64,000 nt of DNA from Symbiodinium natans (GCA_905221605.1 CAJNDS010002068.1:1236251-1300250), one strand, 5' to 3'. Positions 28,945 through 40,503 are shown, numbered from the stretch's first letter. Program-made: numbers and translations. The notes: generated by a model not told the origin, from the sequence alone.

Positions 28945-29087
28945 GTAAGACAGGCTGCGCACCGCTCACGTTCTGGTTCTGACCAAGTTCGCTTCTTTGC
29001 TTTGCGTACTTGCTTAATGTTGATTCGGTTGGCTGTTCGGCGGCGTCCTACGGGCAGAGTGATGACATCCCAAAATTTGCACATCAG

Positions 29088-29177
29088 GCAGAGCTCTGAC
29101 GTGAAGACTCGAAATGACGAACGATTGCTGATTCACAGATCGGAGTTGCTCGCGAAAGCCTTGTGTGGACGCGAGTG
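29088..29177 (+). CDS. tandem exon copy 5
   Basis: Identical peptide to copy 2. Confidence 0.5.
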
Positions 29178-29320
29178 GTAAGACAGGCTGCGCACCGCTC
29201 ACGTTCTGGTTCTGAACAAGTTCGCTTCTTTGCTTTGCGTACTTGCTGAATGTTGATTCGGTTGGCTGTTCGGCGGCGTCCTACGGGCAGAGTGATGACA
29301 TCCCAAAATTTGCACATCAG

Positions 29321-29410
29321 GCAGAGCTCTGACGTGAAGACTCGAAATGACGAACGATTGCTGATTCACAGATCGGAGTTGCTCGCGAAAGCCTTGTGTG
29401 GACGCGAGTG
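29321..29410 (+). CDS. tandem exon copy 6
   Basis: Identical peptide to copy 2. The next possible downstream exon (29,554) would complete the split codon as TGA, so the array may end the reading frame. Confidence 0.48.
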
Positions 29411-29540
29411 GTAAGACAGGCTGCGCACCGCTCACGTTCTGGTTCTGAACAAGTTCGCTTCTTTGCTTTGCGTACTTGCTTAATGTTGATTCGGTTGGCT
29501 GTTCGGCGGTGTCCTACGGGCAGAGTGATGACATCCCAAG

Positions 29541-29972
29541 AGCTTCCACGCAGAAGTATATGTTCTCGAGGATTGGGTGTCCGTGTGTGGCCTGCCGCTC
29601 AGGTTTAAACCCTAAACCCTAAGCCCGAAACCGTACTGTATCGTCTGCTCAGCTAAAGTACGGTGAGCCCAGTGGTACCCTTTTGCTCATTTCGCGTTCC
29701 GGGTTCCCTTGTGAAAGTAACCCGCAAAGGGTATAGGGTTATAAGGTTTAGGGTTTAGGGTTTAGGGTTTAGGGTTTTCAAGAATGTGACCAGAAGCCCT
29801 TTAGGAATCATGCTGAGCCCTCTTAGGAAGTATTCTGTTGGTGTTTATATTCGCCTAGGGAACATGAAGCACTTTCTTTTTTTCTCACATTTTCTGGTTA
29901 AAGCCTATCAACCCTACCCTAAACCCTAAACCCTAAAGCCTAAACCCTAAACCCTAAACCCTAAACCCTCAG
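29541..29972 (+). other. intron-like tract
   Basis: Short unique piece, CCCTAAA, a family-E-like element (GTGGTACCC...; relative near 63,190), TTTAGGG, then CCCTAAA before the next exon. Confidence 0.5.
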
Positions 29973-30060
29973 TGCTTGCAACTGACGTTCCTGCTTGACT
30001 ACCTTGGCCCTTTGCGGAGCCCCGAACCCAAGATGCCCGCTCCCACACCGACGGCTCCAG
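29973..30060 (+). CDS. candidate exon, product unknown
   Basis: CCCTAAACCCTCAG on the left, AG|GGGGTTTTAGGG on the right. Frame CLQLTFLLDYLGPLRSPEP then KMPAPTPTAP; Pro-rich end. Joins 30,560 in frame. Confidence 0.5.
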
Positions 30061-30559
30061 GGGGTTTTAGGGTTTAGGGTTATAGGGTTTAGGGTTTAGG
30101 GTTTAGGGTTTAGGGTTTAGGGTTTAGGTGAGGGCTTGGGGTTAAGGGTTTAAACCCTGAGCCCAAATTCCAACATCCAAAGCCCTAGAAACCCTAAGCC
30201 TAAGCCCCTGAAGCACCTCTGACTATCGCCAAAAGACAAGCCCCCCCCCCCCCCCCCCACCCCCAAAAAACAAAGAAACAAAACAAAGACAGAATAACAA
30301 AAGACACCCCCTCCAAAAAAAGAGTACATATATGTACATATATATATACATATATAATAAGACGAATAACAAAAGAAATTCTTAGACTCTACACCCGCCA
30401 CACACTCCAGCATCTCTTCCCACGACTCCGAGACACATCGCCCTAAACCCTAAACCCTAAACCCTAAACCCGAAACCCGAAACCCTAAACCCTAAACCCT
30501 ACTTCACGAGTCCTCACATCATGAAAGGGATGCTGCCATGATTTTCCCTCTCGTGACAG
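30061..30559 (+). other. intron with TTTAGGG start and CCCTAAA end
   Basis: TTTAGGG array, poly-C and TATATA tracts, CCCTAAA array, then TTTTCCCTCTCGTGACAG. Confidence 0.55.
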
Positions 30560-30599
30560 GCCGAGGCCTGGCCTTCTCGGGCATCTTTTTGGGGCTTAG
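30560..30599 (+). CDS. candidate exon, product unknown
   Basis: Frame GRGLAFSGIFLGL continues from the Pro-rich exon; ends AG before GGTTTAGGG. An upstream alternative start at 30,511 in the same frame adds SSHHERDAAMIFPLVT. Confidence 0.42.
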
Positions 30600-30881
30600 G
30601 GTTTAGGGTTTAGGGTTTGGGGTTTAGGGTTTGGGGTTTGGGGTTTGGGGTTTGGGGTTTAGGGTTTAGGGTTTAAAGTTTAGGGTTTGGGGTTTAGGGT
30701 TTAGGGTTTGGAGAACTTGTGGGGCTTCTAGGGTTTCGATATATAGTAAGGACCCATTCCTCGCATCCCTATACAGAAAGGTAAGGGACCATACCAAGGG
30801 CCCATGCTTCCAAACGAAGGGGTCTTGTAGGCCGAAGTCCAAAATCCTAAGTTGGACCTACTTCGACCCTGCTTTTTTTAG

Positions 30882-30904
30882 GGAGTCTGTCGGTGGCCGT
30901 TCCG
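30882..30904 (+). CDS. candidate 23-base microexon
   Basis: Excellent acceptor CCCTGCTTTTTTTAG and GT donor CCG|GTTGAG. ESVGGRS continues the split Arg codon of the previous exon. Confidence 0.33.
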
Positions 30905-31192
30905 GTTGAGGGTTTAGGGTTTAAGGTTTAGGGTTTAGGGCTTAGAGTTAAGGATTTCCCTTGTCAGGGCCGCCCTTTAACCACCTAAACCCTAGACCCT
31001 AAACTCTAAATCCCCACTAGGGCCCAGAGTAGGCCCTTATTCACTTGTTTTAGGGTTTAGGTTCCCTTACAACCGTCTTAAGAATAAGGTCGCCATTTTC
31101 TTTCCTCGGCCCTAAACCCTGGCCCTAAACCCCAAACCTTAAACCCTAAACCCTAAACCCTAAGCCCTAAACTCCTGGGTGTGGCCCACCAG
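30905..31192 (+). other. intron-like tract with family-K element
   Basis: TTTAGGG start, family-K element near 31,018-31,092, CCCTAAA end, GGCCCACCAG acceptor. Confidence 0.5.
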
Positions 31193-31289
31193 GGAATTGA
31201 CCTTCTTTCTGGCTGCAGGTCATGCCACGGCGTTCGGCTTCAGGCCCACCCGAACAACAGCTCCACGCCTTAGGAGAAGCCTAAACCAG
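31193..31289 (+). CDS. candidate exon, product unknown
   Basis: Frame TFFLAAGHATAFGFRPTRTT then APRLRRSLNQ; a hydrophobic-then-basic pattern. CAG before GGTTTCGGG. Codon-complete at its end and joins 31,363. Confidence 0.45.
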
Positions 31290-31362
31290 GGTTTCGGGTT
31301 TCAGGGTTCAGGGTTTTGGTTTAGGGATTTGGGGTTTAGGGTCAGGGTTTTGGGTTGCAGAG

Positions 31363-31419
31363 TTGAAGAACCTGTTGAGAATTGACCCGACACCGGAACT
31401 TGAAGACCGCAAACACGTG
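31363..31419 (+). CDS. candidate exon, product unknown
   Basis: 19 codons, LKNLLRIDPTPELEDRKHV, from TTGCAGAG to a GT donor (GTG|GTGAGG). A related DNA string recurs near 37,550 with a stop, perhaps a decayed duplicate. Confidence 0.45.
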
Positions 31420-32628
31420 GTGAGGCCAGCAAGGGCGCGAGGCCATCGGCGGGGCTTCTTCACCAGCGGAGGCTCCTCCCCAATACTCCTCAGTTAAGGA
31501 ATATTCCTCAAAATATAGCTGGGCTCCTTGTGCGGTTTAAGGAATAATTTTTCACTAAGGCGTATTGGACCCTCAGTGTCCCCCCCCCCCCCCCTTGTGG
31601 TTTCTGGTCTCGGGTGTCCTCTAGGCCCTAGCCTTGGAACACCATCAGTTCCACCTTCACTGAGCTGCTTTCATATACATTGTCGTTGATTCCATGTGGG
31701 TAGTTCTCTAAATCAGGTTCCCATTTGTGGGTCTCTTTGTAGTACAGCACCTTGCAAAAAGGACCCCCCCCAAAAGGGGCCCTTATGTAGAAAACTATCC
31801 CTGTGCTTGTACTTCCCAAATGGAAGAGAACCACAGTGCTCCCTGCAAGCTCCCAGTTCCTGGTGTGAGGCGGGTTGTGGGGTCATCATTACCTACTACT
31901 TTGTAGTCTTTGTGTCTACAGGTCGCATTACTGTAAATCCTGACCACCCTGCACCCTAAACTTAAGTGCTCAGGTCACTTGGCATGTGTCTTCGTGGCCG
32001 TTGATCCAGCCTTTTGTCGCTTTTATCTGGGCTTGCAGTAGTTAGTGGAGAAGCCTGAATAGTTACGAGCAGTATTCCTTAGGGTTCCTTGTTATGACTA
32101 CTGTACATTTCCGTCTGCTTCTCTGCATATGTGCCTCCGTAAGCATCTGTTAGTTTAGCTATCGCATTTGTCTCTCCATATCTGTGTGTTATCTCGCAGT
32201 CTATATCTCTGTGTCTCTTACCGTGTCTCGCTCTCTCTGCCAGACGAAATCAGCATGTACGATTGTGCGTAGGAATGTAGCCAAAGTGCTCTCAGATAGA
32301 AGCCTGCAAAGCTTAAGCTCCAAACTCAAGTGCTCATCGTTGAACTTGAGATATCTGCACTCGAAGCTGTCGGTAGGACAGCGGGCATCGTGCTCCTGGT
32401 CTTCATCCTCACCGATAACCTTTACAACCAGAATGATAATCAGCTCAGCATGAAGACATACTGTTATTGCTGTCATAATAAGGACTCTCGTAGCTTTTGC
32501 CCCTGTGGACCAGACAGGTGCTGACGAGCAACAAGCAGCAAACACCTGTCCACGCTGGTCAGGAGGGCTTCCCTCGGCGAGGTTTGTTTCTGTTCTCCGG
32601 GGTGTCCTCGCGGTTTCCTCTTGGGCGC
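31420..32628 (+). other. unique DNA with family-C and family-D elements
   Basis: The 31,420-31,500 frame stays open (RPARARGHRRGFFTSGG). Family-C element at about 31,485-31,600, family-D inverted-repeat element at about 31,697-31,797, then about 800 bases of telomere-repeat-free DNA that may hold the promoter and 5' leader of the next gene. Confidence 0.45.
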
Positions 32629-33948
32629 ATGGGCGCGGCTTGCGTGGCGCCGCGCCAGGCGCATGGCGAGGAAGACCTCTCTGCGGATCTCACTCGTCAG
32701 GAGCTTCAGGGTTGGGGGTGTAGGTACCCAGAGGCTCCAAAACCCGAATATACCTTAAATCTTATTCTGAATCCAATTATAATTTAAGGTATATTCTGTA
32801 ATTAAGGGGTTTTGGAGTCTCTGGGTAGGGTGAAGTGCATCGCTACGCCGTGCAGACTCTGGGCCGTGCCGTCCCTGCCTGACAGGTGCCACTCCGGCCC
32901 TACAAGCGCAACTCCCTGGAGGAGTTGCGGCGCTACCTGGAGGAGGCCGACATCATGCTCGTACGGCCGGAATACCTGGTTCAACTTCACCGGGAAGGAC
33001 GTGTGTGGCCTAGGAGGCAAGAAGCCGAAAGGGAGCCCGGGGCACTGTACAGGCCCCCAAAGAAAGAATATTTCCGCTTCATCGCCATCTCGCACGCGTG
33101 GGAGTCCCGGGAGCACCCAGACCCCTGCGGCTTCCAGCTCGAGCAGATCGTGCGGCGAATTAAGTGGCAAGAAGACTTCCCCAACTTTCTTGATTGGGAG
33201 CGCTGGTGGGGTGTTTACCCAGTGTTCTTCTTTATTGATTTCTTGTCCTTATACCAGTACAAGCGCGATCAGCCAGGCGAGGAAGAAGACCAGGAGAAAG
33301 TGCCATTTTTTGGGACAGCGTGGGTTATGTATGTCGGGTGTCTTCGAAAACATGCATGTAGTTCTTTAGCGGTTCAGCAACAGACCCCCCTCTATTGTCC
33401 TTGGAGGTCAAGAAGAAGCTTTCCGACATGCGATGACGGCCATGCACCTATGCTACGCCAACTCGGACTCCGAGTTTTGCTTGGGCGTATGGCGGATCGA
33501 GCGCTTGACACCAGCATCCTTCCTGCGGCGGCAGATCAAGCAGGGCAGAACTCTGTCAGTCTATCGCGAGGGCACTGGCCGGGTGGAAGAGGTAGGCATC
33601 GCAGACCTGGTGCACAACGCCACGCCCTATCTACAGCGTGGCTGGTGCTGCGCGGAGGTGGAGTGGAGCAAGCCCAAGTCGATAGACATCGGTCAGCGCG
33701 ACGGCCTCTTTCAGCGCTGGGTCCGGGCATGGTTGGATCCTCCCAGCCGAGCTCTACCACCCTTCTTGTATCGCATATGTATGATCTGCTGGAGTCTCTT
33801 CCCACCTGCCTCGACGGTGCCTCTCACGCCGAGTGCCTTCCGAGAGCAAGCCACCGGCTTGCAATTCACCCACCGGTCCGACACGGAACCTGTACTCCGC
33901 TTGCAGAAGCTGCTAGGCTGTTGGCTAGTATGCATCTACAAAAACTGA
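32629..33948 (+). CDS. three-exon gene, HET-like motif protein (join 32629..32709, 32886..33323, 33370..33948)
   Basis: The joined frame gives 365 residues. Exon 1 starts MGAACVAP, a possible N-myristoylation signal. Exon 2 carries YFRFIAISHAWESREHPDP and YPVFFFIDFLSLYQ, which resemble the two hallmark blocks of HET (heterokaryon incompatibility) proteins. Exon 3 has QEEAFRHAMTAMHLCYANSD and LQRGWCCAEVEWSK. Intron 1 (176 bases) holds a family-C inverted-repeat element; its border needs AG|GG to keep frame. Intron 2 is only 46 bases, GT...AG. Such proteins are common in dinoflagellates without assigned function; HET resemblance is by eye. Confidence 0.72.
32726..32826 (+). mobile_element. inverted-repeat element, family C, inside intron 1
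   Basis: 20-base ends (ACCCAGAGGCTCCAAAACCC and its complement) match at 19 positions. The interior TAAGGTATATTC is shared with elements near 46,840, 50,804, 51,361, 61,460 and 63,344. Confidence 0.7.
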
Positions 33949-34055
33949 GTTTCATGTATAGTAACAAGTAGTATGTATACCTTATTTCACAGCATATACA
34001 GCATGTGATTTTCTCTTCGGCTGCTGAACAGCGGAGGTTGGTCTTTGAGGAGAAG

Positions 34056-34838
34056 ATGGCCAGCACCGAGGAAGTGAGGTTTCTTAGGCTGCCCTTGGCG
34101 CAGATCCCAAGGCTCCTCGAGGTGGTTCCACTCTATGAGTGCCTCCGCGAATTCCGGCTATGCTACCAGTACGTCAGCCCAACACACAGCGAAACTTTGT
34201 TAAGGTTCCTACTGGTCAAGCCCGACCTTCAGAAACTGGAGTTTCTGTGCGTGCCCCTAGCCTCGAGTGCCATTCTGGCGCTCAGGGACAGCCTCCAAGG
34301 CTTAGCTGTGCCGCCTTTGAGAACGGTCGCATTTCGGGCTTGCAATCTTGGCGACACTTCTGTCGAATTCCTGGCAGAAGGTGTTGCGGCAAGCGCCACC
34401 TTGCAGGACCTGGACCTGACAGCCAACTCCGTCAGGAACGGAGGGGCCGTCGCCCTCGCGCACGCCCTCCGTGCAAGTACTTGTCGGCTGGAGAAGTTGA
34501 CTCTTAACAGGAATCGCATAGGAAGCGCAGGTGTGCTAGCCCTTCACAAGGCAACAGTCGGGCCAAGACCTATCAACATTGAAATTGATCTTGGTGATAA
34601 CCCTGTCGGCTGGCAGGCCAGTTATCTGAGCGAGACCCACATCCGGGTGAACGACGGCACTGATCTTGACAGACTCCATTTTCGGCTGCTCTTTCCGCTT
34701 TCGGCTCTAGAGCACTGGCGTCAGCGGCTCTGCTTTGCCGTCGAGCAACTTCACTTCTCCGACGGCAAATGGATTGCGTCGGCTGCATTGGTCATACCTC
34801 TCATGCTGGTGCTGTTCCAGGGGTTGTGCTTGCTTTGA
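34056..34838 (+). CDS. leucine-rich-repeat protein with C-terminal membrane helix
   Basis: Start chosen at ATG 34,056 (GAGAAGATGG); the frame is open about 50 bases further up without another ATG. 260 residues. LRR (ribonuclease-inhibitor type) repeats: LRTVAFRACNLGD, LQDLDLTANSVRNGGAVALA, LEKLTLNRNRIGSAGVLAL. The C-terminus WIASAALVIPLMLVLFQGLC is a likely tail-anchor helix. Lies 108 bases after the HET-like gene on the same strand with no telomere-like repeat between them. Intronless. Confidence 0.75.
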   Translation: MASTEEVRFLRLPLAQIPRLLEVVPLYECLREFRLCYQYVSPTHSETLLRFLLVKPDLQKLEFLCVPLASSAILALRDSLQGLAVPPLRTVAFRACNLGDTSVEFLAEGVAASATLQDLDLTANSVRNGGAVALAHALRASTCRLEKLTLNRNRIGSAGVLALHKATVGPRPINIEIDLGDNPVGWQASYLSETHIRVNDGTDLDRLHFRLLFPLSALEHWRQRLCFAVEQLHFSDGKWIASAALVIPLMLVLFQGLCLL

Positions 34839-35082
34839 ACCGCGATTCCGCCGGAGCCTTGGAAAAGCATCGATCGCTGTGCGAGAGCAGGACGAACCCA
34901 CGCTCAGGGAAAACGAAGGGTCAGAGGCTTGACATGACACGGGAGTTTCAGGTAATCAAGGCAAGAAAGTTGCCCGTTGCCCCAAACCAGCACAGGGGGT
35001 GTTGCCGGAAGAGCAGGACTAGCTCGAGGGACGGGGTTTTGTAGGCCCTGTTATGTGGCTTAAGGTTTTAGTTTTATAACGC

Positions 35083-35208
35083 TTGCTGTTCTGGGATATC
35101 TTGGTGGGCTCGGGGCTCGGCAACCCGCTCGACCAGAAGGGGAGTGCAGTGGAGAAGAAGAAGCTAACAGGACCCACTGCCGAACAGGCTGCCCTCAGAG
35201 GGCTGCTG
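35083..35208 (+). CDS. candidate exon, product unknown
   Basis: Frame LVGSGLGNPLDQKGSAVEKK then KLTGPTAEQAALRGLL runs to a consensus donor CTG|GTAAGA. Left border uncertain. Confidence 0.42.
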
Positions 35209-37169
35209 GTAAGAGTGCAGCATTCTGACATGTTTATCCGACCTCAAACATATCGCCAACCGTAAGCCCTAAACCCGAAGCCGAAACACAGTAAAACAGA
35301 CAATCTTGAGGGTATGGTAGTATGGTATGGACAACAGAAGATTCGAATCCGGATGCATGCGCTGATTGCGAGGGATTTCCGGTGTGGAATGCTGTCTGAT
35401 TGTGTTCTGGTGCACGCCCTATAGTGCACAACCAGCATGACCCAGAACCCCTAATCCAGAAAAGCTAAGTAAACCGTAAACTATATCAAACCCCATGACC
35501 CGCGAACCGGAAAGGCTTCACGGGCTGAGCATTTACGGCATAGCCTAAAGACCGCATATGACTGGTTGCTAAGGCGCATTCCATGACACATGACATGTCT
35601 TTGTGGGTTCCGGGCCTCTTGGTGTAGGTTGAGGGTTTAGGGTTCAGGGTTTAGAGTTTAGGGTTTAGGGTATCGTCAGGTTTGCCCTGGGGCGACCAGG
35701 CATTTCTGGACCGGCTTTGATTTAAGGCTCTTGTGGCTCCAACCCTCGCGTCTGTTTACTCGAGATCTCAGTCATTACCCATGTGTCCTCACAGCTGCCT
35801 GTGGCTTTTGGTAAGCCAAACCAAGGTCGAACTCAGAGGTGTTCTGAATCCAGTTTTACCCAAAACTCTGTGAATCCGTATGCACACCGGCATGCATTGC
35901 CTGTGAGTCTCTGACCTTGTCTAATTATACGGTCCTGAGCCACAAGCCCCGGAGCCTGAAACTCCAACCTGCGCCCCGCCCCGAACCCTAAAATGCCGGC
36001 CCTATACTCAAACAGCAATCCCCAAATTTATCGTCTGAAGTGAACTGCTAAACCCTAAACCCTAAAACCTGAACTGTTGAATCTCCCGTCCTGTCCGGTC
36101 ATGCTCCAGCCTCTCCGCAGACGCTATCTTCTTGCTCCCACCAGCCCCTACTCCCGTCCGGAATAAGCCCCGGCTTGGAGGTTCTAGGCTTCTAGGGAGG
36201 CTGTAGAAGGTTTGGCTTAGGGCTTAGGGCTTAGGGCTCAGGGCTCAGGGCTTAGGGCTTCGGGCTTCGGGCTTCGGGCTTCGGGCTTCGGGCTTCGGGC
36301 GTTTTAGGGTGTAGCGCTTCTTTCTCCGAATCGAACTCACGCAGAGGCGGTGTCCGAAGCGACACCAGCGCCGATGGCGCCATCGAGCTGCGCCCACGAG
36401 GACTCGCCTGACGCTTTTAGCATTCCTAAAGAGCCCAAAGTTTGAAAGCCCCCGAATGAAGGAACATGCCTTACTATATGAGGATCTTTAGTATGATTTA
36501 GGATATGTTGATATGTTCTTTAATGAGGGTGTATTGGCATTGGGGATTTAGGGCTTGCGTAGAGTAACCCAGTACCCTTTCACACGGGACAAAGCTCGCT
36601 TGTTTTTGGGTGTGTGTGCGTGACCTTGGTTGAAGTTGCAGCGTTGCGCCAACAACCCGAAACCCAAAACCCCCAAGACCCGAAAACCCCAAATCCTAGA
36701 CCTTGAACGTAAAAACCCCCAAACCCTGTGGTGTTTGGTGTTTAGGGCTTAGGGTTTTGGGCTAAGGGCAAGGATTTTGGCGTTTCGGGCCCCGGAATGC
36801 GCCTGGTGGTATAGGATGTAGGGTGTAGGGCTTATTTGTGACTCTCCTTACCTACAGTGTTTTGGGTTTAGACGAAGTAAGGGGTCAGTTGTAAATACAG
36901 TCCCAGGTAAGGACGCTGCTGCTTAGTAGGAGGTCGTTGCAGCCTGCTCTCAGGGTACTGTGGCAAGCTAAGCCCTGAGCCGTAAAAGCCCTAAACCCGA
37001 ACGAATGATAAGGCCGAGCTGTTCAGGCACGGATGCTTTTCAGGATGTCTTTCGGTTTTCTGGACGGACTCGGTCCTGACTAGGTTCTGATAGGTTGCAG
37101 ATGAAACCCTAAACCCTAAACCTTATCCGTAAACCCTTTATGGCTCTTTTAACCTGACGATCCGAGCAG
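35209..37169 (+). other. intron-like tract
   Basis: Mostly unique DNA with sparse telomere-like patches and a TTAGGGC/TTCGGGC hexamer run at about 36,213-36,300. A block at 36,340-36,440 is open in two frames (SDTSADGAIELRPRG in one) after ACTCACGCAG; it may be an exon but I cannot choose a frame. Confidence 0.4.
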
Positions 37170-37237
37170 CTGGCCAGGAACAGCCTTCTGAAGAACCCGC
37201 TGCCGACCCACCGAAAGACCAGTCAGGCCTGGGCGAT
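37170..37237 (+). CDS. candidate exon, product unknown
   Basis: Acceptor CCGAGCAG; frame GQEQPSEEPAADPPKDQSG, donor GAT|GTTATG. Low-complexity acidic/Pro peptide. Confidence 0.38.
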
Positions 37238-39090
37238 GTTATGTGTATGTATATATACACACACATATACTTGTTGTTTTTTGTACTCATATGTTTTTAA
37301 TAGTTGCTTAGCTTTGTTTATTTATGTATTTCTTTCTTAGATGTGTATTTATGCTTGTAATTTCTTATGTTTATAGGCATAAGTAGCGGTGCTGTGGGGG
37401 CCGTGGGTTACACAAGCCCGATGCCCCAAACCGGGGAGTCTCCGAGTAGCCCTAAACCCTAAACCCTAAACCCTAAACCCTAAACCCTAAACCCTAAACC
37501 CTAAACTCAGGGTTTCGGGTTTTAGGCTTTGAGGGCTTAAGGCTCGGTGGAGAAAATTGACTCGAGACCAGGACTTGAAGACCCCGACTGAGGTGCGTGT
37601 TCTTTGTCCTTGAAGCGAGTAGACTACTTGAAGGTTCATGGGTACTTATAATATAACCACAGTTATAAGTCTACTTATAACCTTCTTAGGGGACTTAGGG
37701 GGCTTACAAGTGCAGTTATAACTAGGGTTATAAGTACCCTGAACCTCCAAGTAGAATAATGGACTACAGCTTCGTACATTGGGGGTATGGTAGCCTCTCT
37801 TATCTCTGTGGTGCTTTACCGTAGCATTTGCTCCTTAGCCTTATTCGGTTTCTTAAGAAGGCTGCTAAGCAATTAATCTTATAGCTACCCTGCTAAGTGC
37901 AGCCAAGTGATTTTGGGTGATTGGGCGTTAAAGGATATGTACTCTCAATAAAGCGTTTGGGTTTTAGGGTTTCGGGTTTCTCGGGGGTGAGGGCACAAGA
38001 AGGGACAGTATCAGAGGAGACTGCGCATGTGTTCTCCGGTTATGTATGTGTGCCATTTCGTGACTTGCGCATGCAGGAAAGTAACGACAACCCTAGTCCA
38101 CCACCCTACGCTTAGTTCTTAGGGTAGTTTCATGGTCCCTTCAGATGGGCCCTTAAAGAGGGGACCCATTACATACCCCTTATATGCCCTATACAACCCA
38201 GGAACTCATACATCAGAACCCTTTGAAACAAGGGTAAGGGGCCAAAGTCAGGGACCATGAAACTACCCTTAGATCAACAAGGTAAACCCGCAAACCTGAG
38301 GGACGAGCTTTGCTTCTAGGATTTCGCCTGGCCGGCAGAGGTCGACCAGAAACCATAGCCCTAAACCCAACCATAGCCCTACACCCTAAACCCTAAACCC
38401 TAAACCCTAAACCCTAAACCTTAAACCCTAAACCCTAAACCCTAAACCCTAAACCCTAAACCCTAACGAGGCCCATTCGGTTTCAGGGTTTCGGGTTCAG
38501 GGTAGTCAAACAAAATCCGCCACGTCCTGCAGTTTCAGGGTTTAGGGTTCAGGGTCCCTAAATCCTAAACCCTAAACCCTAAACCCTAAGCCCTAAAAGA
38601 CAATCAGCAACCTATCGCCTTTGAAGTCAGGCCTGGCGACAGCTCCGCACGAGACCAGCCTGCCCCCCTGACAGGGGGGGGGGGGGGGGGGGCGGCGTTG
38701 CTCTGAAATTCGCGTTTCGTTTCGGGGTTTAGGGTTCAGGGATTAGGGTTTAGGGTTTAGGGTTTAGGGTTTGGGGTTTAGGGTTTAGGGTAGGGTTAAG
38801 GGTTTAGGGTTTAGGATTCCTTTCTACTTCCATCCTAAGCTAAACCCTCAACCCTATAACATGAAACCCTATAAAGCCCCAACCCTAAACCCTATAAACG
38901 CGAAAGCCGAAGCACCGCAGGGCCTCGAAACCCTAGCCCCACACAGCCCTATACACCCCCGAAGCCCAAACAAAACCTTTGCCCTAAACCCTAAACCCTA
39001 AACCCTAAACCCTAAACCCTAAACCCTAAACCCTAAACCCTAAACCCTAAACCCTAAACCCTAAACCCTAACCCCCCCCTCTCCCCCCCC

Positions 39091-39132
<42 letters not shown>

Positions 39133-39504
39133 GCCCTAAGGCTGCACAGCGGTCCCCTACAAGCTCGTCATCCCCACCTTGGGAAGGTGGCGGCCGGCCT
39201 CGCAGGCGACATGGCAGTTCGGGGTTTAGGGTTTAGGGTCTAGGGTTTGGGTTTAGGGTTTAGGGTTCAGGGTTTAGGGTTTAGGGTTAATTAGGGTTTA
39301 GTGTTTAGGGTTTAGCATATGCGCCTAAACAGGCTTCGAAGTACAGATGCCATGCTTATGACACTCCTCCCATGAACCTCCAAGGACCCCAACACCCAAA
39401 ACCCTAAACCCTAGACCCTAAACCCCAAACCCTAAACCCTAGACCAAAAGCCCTAAACCGTAAACCCTGTAAGGGGTCTAGGATCGTGGCAGGTCTGCAG
39501 AGAG
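37238..39504 (+). other. intron-like tract with family-A and family-B elements
   Basis: Family-A element 37,625-37,753; family-B element 38,121-38,269 (AGGGTAGTTTCATGGTCCCT and its complement); CCCTAAA arrays 37,449-37,505 and 38,981-39,071; a 38-base poly-A at 39,094; poly-G near 38,669. A core at 39,137-39,214 between CCCTAAA and TTTAGGG is open in all frames, so no call is made. Confidence 0.5.
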
Positions 39505-39566
39505 CGGGAGCTGTGCAATGAGCAGAAGCCCTACATACTGGCGAGGGGCTCATTTCCAACACCCAG
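39505..39566 (+). CDS. candidate upstream exon of the glycosyltransferase gene
   Basis: Frame RERELCNEQKPYILARGSFP then TPSG, between CCCTAAA and TTTAGGG. KPYILARG could be the first strand of a GT-A domain. The junction to 40,504 could not be resolved. Confidence 0.33.
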
Positions 39567-40503
39567 TGGTGTGGGTTTAGGGTTTAGGGTTTAGGGTGTA
39601 GGGTTTAGGGTTTAGTGTTTAGGGTTTACCCTTGAATCTGAGGTAGTTTCATGGTCCCTTCATGTGGCCCCTGACCCTCTTTAAGGGGTTCTGATGTAAG
39701 GGCCCTCGTGTTGTACAGGGTATATAAGGGGTATATAAGGGGTCCCCTTTGAGGCTCATCCGCGACCTGCGGCAAGCTCTAAGCTCGAACACTGCCCAGT
39801 AAACATCCATTGTACTTGCAACCCTAAACCCTCAAACCTAAACCCTAAACCCTACTCTAACCTACATATTGAGGAATGAGGGAGCTTGGCCTGAACCACC
39901 ACAAGTCCTGAACACCGAGTCTCAGCCATAACCCTGCCATCTGTCTAAGGAAAGTTACATGGTCCCTTTACATGGTCCCGTACCTTCTTGAAAGGGTTCT
40001 GAAGTATGGATTGTGAGCCAGGGGTCGGTCAGAAAAGCTTTGCTTTTGAAGCGCGAAGCGCGCAAAGCAAAAGAAGGCTTCAGGCTTCAGGAAAAACAAC
40101 CTCCAAACAACCACAAGTCCTGAACCCAGAATCTGAGCCATAACCCTGCTATCTGTCTAAGGGAAGTTAATAATATGGTCCTGGGAAGTAGACACTTCCA
40201 TTATAAGGAGTTGATAAAGTTTCGGGTGTTCAGGGTTTAGGGTACCCTAAATCCTAAACCCGAAGCCCTAAACCCTAACTTGGCATCCCAATAAAGGAAC
40301 AACTTTGAGGGGTCAAGACTCAAAACCTGATTTAGGGGTTAAAGGTTCGAACGCCCGAGATTTCAAAGCCGGTACGTCGTATTGAGGGTCCCACGGTTTT
40401 AGCGTCCAGGGTCTTGGGTTTAGGGTTTAGGGCTTAGGGCTTAGGGTTTAGGGTTTAGAATTGCAGCGCCGAGGTCAAGACCCTCGCCTTCCTTGGCCGG
40501 CAG

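Larger units (their letters stand above)
28115..29540 (+). repeat. six 233-bp tandem repeats plus a partial seventh
   Basis: Units start with CCTACGGGCAGAGTGATGAC at 28,115, 28,348, 28,581, 28,814, 29,047, 29,280 and 29,513 (partial); they differ at only a few positions. Each contains one 90-base exon-like segment and a 143-base intron-like segment (GTAAGAC...CACATCAG). Confidence 0.97.

Noticed and set aside
28152-29435. Repeated minus-strand frames of 62-78 codons in the tandem array
   Set aside because: They shadow the plus-strand repeat; the unit length (233) is not a multiple of three and they have no splice-like borders, unlike the plus-strand 90-base segments.
28115-29540. Tandem spliced-leader RNA or 5S rRNA genes
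   Set aside because: No leader sequence, Sm-like site or 5S box motifs were seen in the 233-bp unit.
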